Below, piece by piece: positions 36,101 to 46,415 of a stretch of 64,000 nt of DNA (position 1 is the stretch's first letter; every line of letters starts with the position of its first letter). The position numbers and the translations under genes are program-made. Location: NCBI RefSeq assembly GCF_003255815.1, contig NC_037674.1:5123622-5187621 (forward strand), written 5' to 3'. This DNA is from Theropithecus gelada (Eukaryota > Chordata > Mammalia > Primates > Cercopithecidae). The notes under the pieces were generated by a model. It saw nothing but the letters and a program-made list of their open reading frames with translations. It had not been told where the DNA came from and made no database searches.

Positions 36101-36292
36101 CCGTATCTTCTCCTCCTGCTCCCGTATATTCTTTTCCTGCTCCTGTATCTTCTCTTCCTGCCTCCACATCTTCTCTTCCTGTTGCTGGTACAGGCGGTTC
36201 CACAACTGGTTCTCTTCCACCTGGGCTTGGAGCTTCGCGGACACACTCTGCAGCTCCTTACCCAGGTGGTCAGCCTCCTCCTGCAGCTGCTG
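33119..36292 (-). other. GOLGA6L: Giant golgin terminal exon: heptad repeat array
   Basis: The 3174-bp exon opens with QQLQEEADHLGKELQSVSAK, a normal golgin segment. About 140 seven-residue units of the type E-E-K-(I/M)-x-E/R-Q follow, each 21 bp. It closes with VRLQELEERLGELGRKAEL, about 20 more residues and a TAG stop. Because units are strict heptads, an extended charged coiled coil is expected. Units are grouped into a 399-bp higher-order repeat of 19 heptads, seen three times: the same junction lies at 34683, 35082 and 35481, with a related one 546 bp (26 heptads) earlier at 34137. A 6-bp loss near 33990 leaves a five-residue unit (E-MWRQ), the one clear break in register. There are no tryptophan-free stretches: MWRQ/IWRQ recurs at fixed places. 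Confidence 0.9.
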
Positions 36293-38976
36293 CTGGAACA
36301 GTGAAAGTGTTGGTTTGAACCTCAGAAGGAAACAGACTCATGAGATAGTCATATAAATGTAATCTATCAAACAATGGTTTTCACCCATGATCCTTTAAAA
36401 TACATATTTTTAAGCCCTAACTCTGAGATTCTGATTCCCCAGGCAGGGCCCCACTTTGTAGATTTTTAGCACACTCTAGAGGATTCTATGGTGGGACCAG
36501 AACAAGGGCCCAAATTTTCTAGCTCTTGCCTGGAGCCTCCCCATACCCTGCATGATCCCTAGACCATGGTCCCAGCCGGACGGGGATCCCACAACCCCCG
36601 TGGCTGTAGCCGCTTGCCTGTGGCAGCAGGAGCTTGGCCTTCTCCAGCTTCCTTTCTAGCTCCTTTACATTGAGCTGGATCTCAGACTTCTCAGATTCTA
36701 CAAGTCGAAGTTTTTCTTGTAGTTCGGCATTTTTCTCCTTCAGCTCATCATCGGTTATGCTACGACCAGAGGCAGTAGAGAAAGGAATGAACGAAGAACA
36801 GAAAGGACTGCTGTGGTGATCAACTCTCTACTTTCACCCCACAACCACAGAACCGTGGCATTGGATGGGACCCCAGGAATTTAAAGCCCCAGGTGGCAGG
36901 CCAGAGAGAAGACATGAGTTGCCTGAGGCTACCGCATGAGTCAGTGGCACAGCCGGCACTAGAGCTTCCCTGTGCACACATGAAAACCTGTATGAGCCTC
37001 TCACCATGCTCACCTGTACCCCCACCTCCCAGCACACCCCCCACGCTAAGAGCCCCCAGACCTCCCATCCCACGATCCCCCATCCTACGTGTTCCTGTAC
37101 AGTTCCAGACTCAGGGCATCCCTCTCCTTTGTTAACTCCTCGATGTACTGCAAATAGAGAAAGGTGAAGTCAGGATAGAGCAGGCAGAGGAGCGGCTGGC
37201 CGACCAGGAACAACAGCCACCGTGACCACTCCACACACCACTCCCCACTCCCAGTCACACCTGACATGCTCTCAAGGCACTTCCAAGCCCAGGGTCTCCT
37301 TTGGTTTTCTTTTTTGTTTTGTTTTGTTTCTTTCTTTCTTACTTTTTCTTTTTCTTCAGGCAGAGTTTGACTCTTGTTGCCCTGACTGGAGTGCAATGGC
37401 ACAATCTCAGCTCACCACAACCTCCGCCTCCCGGGTTCAAGCAATTCTCCTGCCTCGGCCTCCCGATTAGCTGGGATTATAGGCATGTGCCACCACACCC
37501 GGCTATCTTGGTATTTTTAGTAGAGATGGGGTTTCTCCATGTCCGTCAGTCTAGTCTTGAACTCCCAACCTCAGGTGATCTGCCAGCCTCGGCCTCCCAA
37601 AGTGCTGGCATTACAGGCATGAGCCAGAGCTCCTGGCCCTCATTTGTCTTTCAAAGAACTCAGTAAAGGTGGAAGCGACAGGGAAAGAGACTGAATTCAT
37701 AGCTGGCTAGCAGGGGCCCAGAGACATCAGATGGTATTGCTATTGTTCTTACTGTTACTACTACCACTGTTGGAACCTTTACTGACTGCTTCACCAGGCA
37801 CCGCACTAACAATCCCATTTAATCCTCACAACCTCCATAGGAGACGGTTACCATTATTACCTCTATCGTATAGATGAAAAACATGGGGTATTAAGGGTTA
37901 AGTGCTTGCCTAAGATCACGTAGAGCTGGGATTTCAACACCCAGGTATATCTGATTCTCTAAGCCCATTCTTTCACTGGGGGTAGGGGCAAAGATAAGAA
38001 GGAGGAAATTAATCATTTGTTGACATTTTGAAAGGATGATACATTGGAATCGTCCAAAACTCAGAAAGTACAGAAGGGAAACATCTCCCCCCAACACTGT
38101 TCCTCTCTCCTGAGATGTTTATGAATCCTTACAAACATGTTTATTGTATATTCCCATAATACACACACACACACACACACATACACAGGCTCCCTCTCTC
38201 AACACAAATAGTAACATACTCAAGCTACTCTTCTGTACCTTTATGGTACAAGTATCCTAACCGCCACTTCGACTTGGCCAAGTCCACAGTAAAATATGGG
38301 CAGGGCGGGCACTTGGCCTGCGAGCTCTATGTCCAGTGCTCACTCCCCACGGCGCCCCCCAACTCACCCACAGCAGCCGACTCAGCCCCTGTCAGCCTCT
38401 AACCACCACACACAAAAGCAGCAAGAAATGGCCATGCTGTCTTCTGGGCAGGACACTCCATCCTGCAGAAGGGACTTTTAGGCTCACTCCTCCATCTGTG
38501 AAGCCGGGTTCCCAGGGGACGGGGCAGGAGGTTGGACTCACCCTGTCAGCCTTCTTCTTCTGTGTAGCAACAGCAGAGAGATCCCGCTCTAAATCTCTTG
38601 CAAAATTCCATGAATCATGCAGGCGGCCGACCAGATGCCTGGACTCTCCTGGAATGAGAGACATTCAGATGCGGCCCAAAGGACTCCCCATAAAGGCCTG
38701 TCAAAGTGCCAGGTGGAAGCATGACCGGGTGCCAGATTCCCACCTTGCAACTGCTGGACAGCACGCTGGCTGTAATAGAGTGCCGTCTGCAGCTCAGCTT
38801 TCTCACATGTGAGGATTCGTATGGTATGAACCTGGGCCTTTGGGAGAAAAGACAAGCAAGTGCTGAAAGAGAAGCAAAGAAACCTTCTCCAGAGGACAGG
38901 AGGGAACTTCACACCTTCCACTCACCTCTAGCTCCCTCCTTAGGGCATCCTGATGTTGGTGGCTTGCCTTCTTTTC
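33119..38976 (-). CDS. GOLGA6L: GOLGA6L-family golgin, six in-frame exons, N-terminus not found
   Basis: This is a golgin A6-like gene; the family descends from GM130 (GOLGA2), a cis-Golgi tethering coiled-coil protein, but the function of the L members is not established. Exons on the minus strand: 38976-38926 (EKKASHQHQDALRRELE), 38837-38744 (AQVHTIRILTCEKAELQTAL), 38648-38542 (ESRHLVGRLHDSWNFARDLE), 37147-37089 (YIEELTKERDALSLELYRN), 36759-36618 (TITDDELKEKNAELQEKLR) and 36292-33119. Their phases fit exactly, giving 1208 codons before the stop with no interruption. One donor (36617/36616) is GC and not GT, and the second intron is only 95 bp. The usual family start exons (Met, the proline-rich head and the GRASP-binding-like basic part) were not seen between 38977 and the break in golgin-like sequence near 39140. 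The copy may therefore be 5'-truncated, or it may begin farther away. The paralogue number (L1, L2, L6, L7 or L22) cannot be settled. Confidence 0.85.
36293..36617 (-). other. Golgin intron with a GC donor
   Basis: The exon ends CTGCTGCCACAG and the intron starts GCAAGC, followed 325 bp later by a CTGTTCCAG acceptor. GC-AG introns are a known minor class. The frame is kept across this junction. Confidence 0.7.
37316..37642 (-). repeat. Alu SINE in golgin intron
   Basis: An inverted Alu preceded by a T-rich (TTTG/TTTC) tract. It runs from 'caggcagagtttgactcttg' to 'catgagccagagctcctggcc' and lies in the intron between the 59-bp and 107-bp golgin exons. Confidence 0.93.
37795..37985 (-). repeat. 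MIR SINE
   Basis: 'aatcccatttaatcctcacaacc', 'tatagatgaaaaacatgggg' and 'agatcacgtagagctgggatttc' are an antisense MIR. Confidence 0.85.
38160..38187. repeat. (AC)n microsatellite
   Basis: A run of about eleven AC units in the same golgin intron. Confidence 0.95.
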
Positions 38977-39375
38977 CTATAGAAAGAGGAAGACAGAGCT
39001 CTTACTGGGAGGTGGGGGGTGGAGGGGCAGACATGGCACAGCAGTGTGTCATGAAGGACCTGTAGTGTCACATGGAAAGCTGCCCATGCAACTGCTGTTC
39101 CGGTCCACTCCAGGACAGGCGCGGGGCTGGCTTTCACTTTAAAAATTGTATTACATCAATTGAGGTACAAATCCTATTAAAATAGAAATTTTATAGTGTG
39201 CTTGATGATTGATAAAGTAGACTATATTATCCAACATTCCAATGAGATAAAATAATCACAATCATTTCTCTTTTTTGGAGAAACTTTCTCTTATTTGCCT
39301 ACATTATTGTTAAGGTTTGTTTAAAAAAAAAAAAACAAGAAACCTGTCTAACATCCTTAAAAACACAAAGCTTTT

Positions 39376-39708
39376 GAGATGGGTGTGGTGGCTCACGCTT
39401 GTAATCCCAGCACTCTGGGATGCTGAGGTGGGTGAATAACCTAAGTTCAGGAGTTCAAGACCAGCTTGGCCAACATGATGAAACCCTGTCTCCATTGAAA
39501 ATACACAACTAGCTGGGCACGGTGGCAGGTGCCTATAATCTCAGCTACTTGGCAGGCTGAGACAGGAGAATCCCTTGAACCTGGGAGGCGGAGGTTGCAG
39601 TGAGCCAAAATCATGCCACTGCACTTCAGCCTGGGCTGCACAACGAAACTCTGTCTCTAAATACATACCTACATACATACATACGCACACACACACACAC
39701 AGAAAGCT
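39376..39708 (+). repeat. Alu SINE with (ATAC)n/(AC)n tail
   Basis: A sense Alu runs from 'gatgggtgtggtggctcacgc' to 'ctctgtctctaaatac', followed by ATAC and AC repeats that grew from the tail. It lies just upstream of the point where golgin-like sequence ends. Confidence 0.93.
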
Positions 39709-40089
39709 TTCTTTAATAAGCACTCAACATTCTTTACAAGTTTAAAACAAATACAGGATCGTTCTAAAATAAGGCTAAATGTTAAGTGATGGGGGAGAGA
39801 AAAAGGACATAAATAACTCCTACTCTCATGAGGTTAATCACTAAATCTTATTTTTCTAGAATCACCTGGCGTCTCTAAGCCCTGAAAATGAAACTGAATT
39901 TCTCACTCGATACTTGGCTATGACTTGCAATCATGAAAACCAAGAGTTGTGTTCTGTCACTGTGTAGTGCTTGCTACCTGGGATTAAGGGTTGACTTTTT
40001 CATGATTTGCTCCATTACCTGTGTGCTTCTTATCCCAGACCAAAGTAAGCTTTTCTCTAGGGTTTTACAATTTATAGTTAGTATATAAG

Positions 40090-40228
40090 AGTGGTTCTCA
40101 AAAACATAGTCTCTGGACTAGGAGCACCTGGGAATGTCTTATACGTGTAAATTCTCAGAAACTCTGGAGTAGGGCCCAGCAATCCACGCTACAATAAGCC
40201 CTCCAGGTGTTCAGGAACCACTGGCATA
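40090..40228 (+). repeat. MER5A-like DNA element
   Basis: 'gagtggttctcaaaaacatag' to 'ccctccaggtgttcaggaaccactgg', with 'gggcccagcaatccacgct' inside, matches the hAT-Charlie MER5A pattern. Confidence 0.8.
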
Positions 40229-40244
40229 CAGCAGGTAGAAAAAT

Positions 40245-40718
40245 GTGTTTCCTTCTGTAGGTCCAAAGCCAGGGATACTATATGTTCTGTCTCGATATGA
40301 AACAATACGTGCAATTAAAAGACATAAATCTCCTTCCTACTTCCACCCTTCAGCCAATGTGTTTTATTTTTATGAGTTAATAAGAAAGCAGGTGGCAATC
40401 AGAGATTTAGTCTACAAAGTATATTTACAGGTATCAGTTCTCATCCAGCCTGATCTCATCCAATATCATTTATATCCTCTTACATCCAAAGTTTTAGAAA
40501 AGGATCTTCACAATGTAAGACTCAGGCACACTAGGAGTTCTATGATAAAAGACCAAGTAGATCTGAATGTCCAAACTTCCTACAGAAGAAAAGTGGAATC
40601 ACTGGCTATATTTTCACATTGCGTTCAACAGGAAATTAAAGTTTTGAATTGTTTTCACCTTCATCCTTCCAAGTTAATAGAATTCAACCAGAAAACTCCA
40701 TTCTTCCAAAGCCTCTAG
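40245..40718 (+). other. 157-codon open frame of unknown meaning
   Basis: An uninterrupted ATG frame in AT-rich DNA (MFPSVGPKPGILYVLSRYE ... FNQKTPFFQSL). The composition (Y, H, Q, S rich; no repeats) looks more protein-like than most chance frames in the window. It starts beside a CTTCTGTAG acceptor-like site at 40251-40260. I recognise no family and see no conserved motif, signal peptide or membrane segment. It may be chance, or the remains of an unrecognised retroelement or exon. Confidence 0.25.
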
Positions 40719-40959
40719 CCAGGCAAAGTTTTAATGTATTATTTCTTGCTTTCCAATGGATACGAAGCAGAGTCCTGGTAGGCACATTTTGTATACCTGC
40801 AAAGATGCAGAACTAAACAGTTCCCTCTGTTTGATATTAAAACAAAAGTCCTGTAAACCTCAGATGGTGAGTGTAATACTTCAGCAATAGCATGAAAGCC
40901 TCAAATACAAAAAAAAAAAAAAAAATACCAAGAACACTCCTAGCAAACAAAAGTAAGCT

Positions 40960-41262
40960 CTTGGCCAGGGGCAGTAGTTCATGCCTGTACTCCCAGCATA
41001 TTGGCAAGCCAAGGTGGGGTAAGTCAGGAATTCAAGACCAGCCTGCACAGGATAGCGAATTCACATCTCTACAAAAAATTTAAAAATTAAAAAAAAAAAA
41101 ATTAAAAATTAGCTGGGCATGGCGGCACACACCTGTAGTCCTAGAGCTACTTGGGAGGCTGAGGTGGGAAAATTGCTTGAGCCCAGGAGTTTGAGGCCGC
41201 AGTAGCTATGATCATGCCACTGCACTCTAGTCGGGGTGACAGAGTGAGATCTAGATATTACA
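40960..41262 (+). repeat. Old Alu (AluJ-like)
   Basis: 'cttggccaggggcagtagttcatgcctg' to 'ggggtgacagagtgagatct', strongly diverged and with a missing piece in the left arm. Confidence 0.88.
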
Positions 41263-41389
41263 TTCTGTCCTGCTCCTGTTTCCACTAAAATCACTAAGTT
41301 AAAATGTTTTCATTCAGCAGGATAAAAAGTGAAATTTGACTTTGGTGCTTTGCTAGCAAAAATAAATAAATAAAGTGAAATGACAAATT

Positions 41390-41965
41390 ACTTACTGGGA
41401 GAAAGTCTTTGTAACTTCAATGACAGATAAAAGGCTTGTATCCTTAGCCTATAAAGAAATCTTTAAAATTATTCAGAAAAAAAATGAATGATTTCCAGCA
41501 GGAAATGGGCAATGGAGAAACCGGCACTTCCCACAAGAAAAAAAAAAAGGCCAATGAGCATATGAAAAAGATTCAAAAGCACTAGAAATCAAAGAAATGT
41601 AATGAAAACAATGAGATGTTCTGCTTAAAGACCAGCAAAGATGACAAATGGAAGGGGGAACCTGGAGCTCTGTCCCTGTTGGTGGGAGTATAAACTGAAC
41701 CAATAATCCTACCAGATCATTTGAACATTTCTTTTAAAATTCCTAAAACTGTTTTATATTATTTTCCTCTAGAAATTCTACTTCTATGAATTTGGTGCAA
41801 AAATCCTTACTCGAGTCCATTAAAATGTATATGGAAGGAAATTCACTCTGGGGTGGCAACGATTCACTTAACATACATGCAGCTATTAAAAATGATGATG
41901 CCAGGATGTATTTCTCCCATAGAAACATGCTTAAAATATAGTCAGTGACAAAAGACCATATATTA
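41390..41965 (+). repeat. Old L1 fragment
   Basis: 'gaaatgtaatgaaaacaatgagatg', 'tgttggtgggagtataaactg' and 'ctagaaattctacttctatg' are a diverged sense L1 ORF2/3' region. Confidence 0.7.
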
Positions 41966-42261
41966 CAATTCTCCTTTTTAAAATGCTTCTAGGCATAAAA
42001 AGTGTAAAAAGCAACAAACCAGAATCTGTTGAGTGGCAAAATTGAAGATTATTCTTTATATTTTGTCATCCAAATTATTACAAAAAGAATGTGATTTCCT
42101 TTATAATCAGGGAGATTATATTTACATTTCTTTTCTTTTTCTTCTTTTTTCTCCTGTATATATCCCATGTAGGCTAGAGAGCTTAAATCCCTGCCTCTTG
42201 AGGGAAATCAGCCCATTTTCAGGCCATGCAGTATGCAAAGCTGCCCCATCCTCCCTTTATT

Positions 42262-42312
42262 TTTTTAATTAATTAATTAATTAATTTATTAATTTATTTA
42301 TTTATTTATGTT
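42262..42312. repeat. (TTAA)n/(TTTA)n simple repeat
   Basis: Tandem TTAA then TTTA units immediately before an inverted Alu, most likely grown from its tail. Confidence 0.9.
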
Positions 42313-42597
42313 GAGATGGAGTCTCGCTCTGTTGCTCAGGCTGGAGTGCAGTGGCGCATCTCAGCTCACTGCAACTTCCATCTTCCGAGTTCAAGTGATT
42401 CCCCTGGCTCAGCCTCCTGAGTAGCTGGGTCTACAGGCATGCACCACCATGCCCAGCTAATTTTTGTATTTTTAGTAGAGAGAGAGTTTTACCATGTTGG
42501 ACAGGCTGGTCTCAAACTCCTTACCTCAAGGGATATGTCTGCCTTGGCCTCCCAAAGTGCTAGGATTACAGACATGAGCCACTGTGCCAGGCCTGAC
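42313..42597 (-). repeat. Alu SINE
   Basis: An inverted Alu from 'gagatggagtctcgctctgttgctc' to 'catgagccactgtgccaggcc'. Confidence 0.94.
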
Positions 42598-42767
42598 ATA
42601 TTATTTCTAAAAATTTCAGTGACATTTCAATTAAGTTACATTTAATTCTTACTGACCTGATCTCTTATCCTGTTTAATGATATCTTCCAGTTGAAAGGTG
42701 TTTCCTCTGTAATCACAGGTGCTAAAGGAAATACAGCATGTATTCATTAGGTAGATATCCACTAAAC

Positions 42768-42950
42768 CACTAATTCTTGCATTGTAGTCCTGAGACCCTC
42801 ACCATCAGCAACACGTGGGAACTTGTTAGACATGCAGATTCCTGGGCCAGCCCCACACCTCCTGAGTCAGAAAGTGGGCAAGAGGGACAGCTATCTGTGC
42901 TTTAATAAGCCTTGAGATGCTCCCTGGAGTTTGAAAATTACAGAACTAGA
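42768..42950 (+). repeat. MER5A-like DNA element
   Basis: 'gggaacttgttagacatgcagattcctggg' and 'ctgtgctttaataagccttgagatg' are MER5A landmarks, in an intron of the MPHOSPH10 copy. Confidence 0.85.
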
Positions 42951-44067
42951 ATACGTAGGGTAGTAAGTGCTCATACTTTATCCCAGGTACCTAGGGACTC
43001 TTCCCCTCTTTTCCATTGAAATAAGATGAGAGCTCATTTTAACTTAATGGGTATAAGAAAGAAGGCAGTGAGATGACGAGGGTTTCAAATTAGAGTTCAA
43101 AATTTAATCAGTGGATGGTGACAGGATGCAAGCCTTCTGAACAGATTACTGCAAGAAAGCTGATTATAATCTACATGTCATGTATCATTAGTGTATTGAT
43201 GTTAAATTTTTGGGGGAGATCAATGGTATTGTGATTATATAGGAGAATGTCCTGGTTCTTAGAAGATAGCTGCAAAGGTACCTAACAGTAATGCTCTGAT
43301 ACTGGCAATTTACTTTGAAATGATTCAGGGGGAAAAAGGGCACATATACAATCTTTCATACACAGAAGAGAGAAAACAAATATGACAAAACGTTAACTAG
43401 TGAATCCAGTTGAATAGCATACAGATGTTCACTGTATTATTTTATCAACATTTCTGTGTTTGCAAGTTTTTAAACTAAAAAGTTGAGGGAAAAGAAACAT
43501 CACCCCAAATCTTTCTATGAAATGGAACCATAGAAAAAGCACAGAATTGAACACTCTGCAGAAGAGGGCCCCGTACCCATCCGGACAGCATGGTCACAGC
43601 GCAGGGTCTCCTCCAGGAGGCTATTCTCTGGTCTCTTCTGTACTGTCACTGCCCCCTGACGCTGCCGAGGCTTTATTCTAACAACTCTTTTTCAAAAGAT
43701 ATAATTTTTTTCAGTCATCTAAGAAAGAGACAAAAGAATGAGTATACACTTAGAAAATAATATTACACTATACTTGTGTAAAAGCAAAAAATACTTTGAA
43801 AAGTGGGGAAGCAAGAAATGTACTGTTCCACAATTCTGTTCTTACTGTCTTTTTATTCTGCCAGTGATTTCCTATTCCTGCTGCCTATGGTGGGGTGAGC
43901 TGCAAATGATTTCTTCTCCTCATTGATTTAAAATGTCATGTTTATAATATACTAACCTCCCGTAGAAGCATTTGGGTTTATTTCTAGGCTCTATTCTACT
44001 CAAGTGATCTATCCGTTCACAAGCCACTATCAATTTTGATTATTAGAGCATCCTAAAGTTAAGTAAT

Positions 44068-44374
44068 TTTTTTTTTTTTTTTTTTTTTTTGAGATGGAGT
44101 CTCTCACTCTGTCACCCAGGCTGGAGTACAGTGGCATGATCTAGGCTCATGGCAAGCTCCACCTCCTGGGTTCACGCCATTCTCCTGCCTCAGCCTCCTG
44201 AGTAGCTGGGACCACAGGCGCCCGCCACCACCCTCAGCTAATTTTTTGTATTTTCAGTAGAGATGGTGTTTCAGCATGTTAGCCAGCATGATCTTGATCT
44301 CCTGACCTCATGATCCGCCCACCTTAGCCTCCCAAAGTGCTGGGATTACAGGCATGAGCCACCAGGCCCGGCCG
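44068..44374 (-). repeat. Alu SINE
   Basis: Inverted, preceded by about 22 T and ending 'catgagccaccaggcccggcc'. Confidence 0.95.
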
Positions 44375-44607
44375 AGTAATTCTTTGATTAGGATATTAGT
44401 ATTTGATGGAGCCTGAACCTTTTGACTCTAAATTCAAATTCTTATTATCTCTAACTTCTAAAAGACAACAATTATGACTTCAGTGTATAAAATGCCAGCT
44501 TTTTCAGCTACCTTAGAGAATTCTCTTATTTTCCCCATATAGAATCAGTTTATCCATTCAGTTTTCTCTCCAAACACTAATATTTTCATTTTAGTATCCC
44601 TAATCTT

Positions 44608-44908
44608 TTTTTTTTTTTTTTTTTTTTTGAAACAGAGTCTTGCCCTGTTGCCCAGGCTGGAGGACAGTTACACCATCTCAGCTCCTTGCAGCCTCTGCCT
44701 CCCAGGCTCAAGCAGTCCTCTCACCTCAGACTCCCAAGTAGCTGGGACCACAGGTGCATGTAACACGCCCAGCTCATTTTGTATTTTTTCACAGAGATGA
44801 GGTCTCACCACGTTGCCCAGGCTGGTCTCAAACTCCTGAGCTCAAGTGCTGTGAGCTCCTGAACTCCCAAAGTGCTGGGATTACAGGTGTGAACCATGGC
44901 TCCTGGCA
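44608..44908 (-). repeat. Old Alu (AluJ-like)
   Basis: Inverted, starting with about 22 T. The diverged right arm contains a small internal duplication ('gagctcaagtgctgtgagctcctgaactcc'). Confidence 0.92.
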
Positions 44909-45179
44909 GTTTTCCTAATCTCTTATCTTTTGTAGTTTCACTGGCTTATGTGGTTAATAACTGTTAGCGTTAATTAACAGGGGTAACTGTAACACTGGAC
45001 CTTTTACCTTATTCCGGATCTTAAAGGGATGTTTGTAGAATTTCACCCATCATGCATGATGGCAGCTTTTGGCTAGATGTGTTTATAATCCACTAGGAGT
45101 AAAAAAAAAAAATTAGAAATAAATATTGAATTTTATCAAATGTCTTTCTAACATATATGGAGGGAACCGTGTATTTTCT

Positions 45180-45440
45180 CCTTAACATCTTGCAACCAGG
45201 AATCATACCAGATCTTCTAATAGTGATTCCAAAGAATAAAGTTCACGTGGTTGTGCAGCATAATTTTTCCACTGGGCTGCATCTGCATCACTAGTCATGA
45301 ATAAGAGAGTGTGTGTTTTAATGCTACCTTTGCCAGGTACCTTTGTCAGGTTTGGGTTTTCATGTTCTAACAGTTTCAAAAAAAAATTTGAAAGTTCTAC
45401 TTTATTCTTTACATGTGGAAATTGCAATAAATTATTCGTG
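45180..45440 (-). other. Unidentified exon-like or retrocopy fragment in MPHOSPH10P intron
   Basis: The minus strand holds a 74-codon frame beginning MQFPHVKNKVELSNFFLKLL and ending ELYSLESLLEDLV, then a stop. The composition is distinctly protein-like (mixed charged and hydrophobic residues), and it stays open upstream to about 45440. I cannot name the family. It could be a processed-pseudogene fragment or an exon of an unrelated gene carried here. It does not match the parts of MPHOSPH10 I know. Confidence 0.4.
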
Positions 45441-45684
45441 ATTTACTGAAAACTTCACTTGAAGGTCTGATTTAATTTCAAAGCAAAACCAAACCTTTCT
45501 TTCTTTTTTGTGGGGGGAGGGTAGGAGTGGGATGGGAGGACACTAACTCATTGATACTTGATGTTTTTTTTTTTCCTTAGAATTTATCTTCTAGGGACAA
45601 TCTGACAATGATAAATTTAATTTAGATTTGCAGATTTTAAAAAATAATTCTTTTGATATTCTTGTTATCATTTATTTGCCTATT

Positions 45685-45960
45685 CTCCAGCTCTGTTGCC
45701 CAGGCTGAAGTGCCACAGTCCAATCATAGCTCACTGCAGCCTTGAACTCCTGGACTGAAGCGATCATCCCCTATCAGCCCCTCGAGTAGCAGAGAATATA
45801 GGCTCACGCTACCATGCCCAGCTCATTTTTAAAAATTTAGTGGAGACAGGGTTTCACCATGTTGCCCAGGCTGGTCTCAAACTCCTGGGCTCAAGCAATC
45901 CTCCCTCCTCAGCCTCCCAAAGTGCTGGGATTACAAGTGTCAGCTACTATGCCTGGCACT
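45685..45960 (-). repeat. Old Alu (AluJ-like)
   Basis: Inverted; the T-run and first bases are missing ('agctctgttgcccaggctgaagtgcc' onward). Confidence 0.9.
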
Positions 45961-46415
45961 ATTCTTATTTTTATTATAATAAAATGTTAAGATTGGATAA
46001 ATAATATAGCCAAATTATTGGAGCCAGACTACATCTACTAAAATTAAATGAAATTTCACTTGTCTGAAATCACGACATATTTTGGAAGCTATGTTTGTCA
46101 TGATATTAACTAAAATTACGATTATTTGGCACTCACCAAAATCTGTGGAGCACCTTAAAGACACAGGCGGTACCCTCCAGAGCAGTGAAAACAGTTACAA
46201 GAGGCTCTCGGGACAGCTTTATCAGGAGAGACATGCTATACATGTAAAGACATAAGGAGAGAGAAAAGAAACAACCATTTTACACACAGTCCCCACATTG
46301 AAAGCTATAGGCTGGGTAATGCAGGCACTGATTTTTGCAAATCAGATCTTTCCATGTGGCATCTCTATATAGCGCGCTTTTGCTTTAGAGAGTAGCAGCA
46401 ATATTTTCGGTTTTC

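Noticed and set aside
33129..36318. Plus-strand frames of 800, 722 and 655 codons (leucine-, serine/proline- and cysteine/serine-rich)
   Set aside because: They are the antisense of the stop-free golgin heptad array. Because the unit is 21 bp without stop words, most frames stay open. There are no splice sites or homology.
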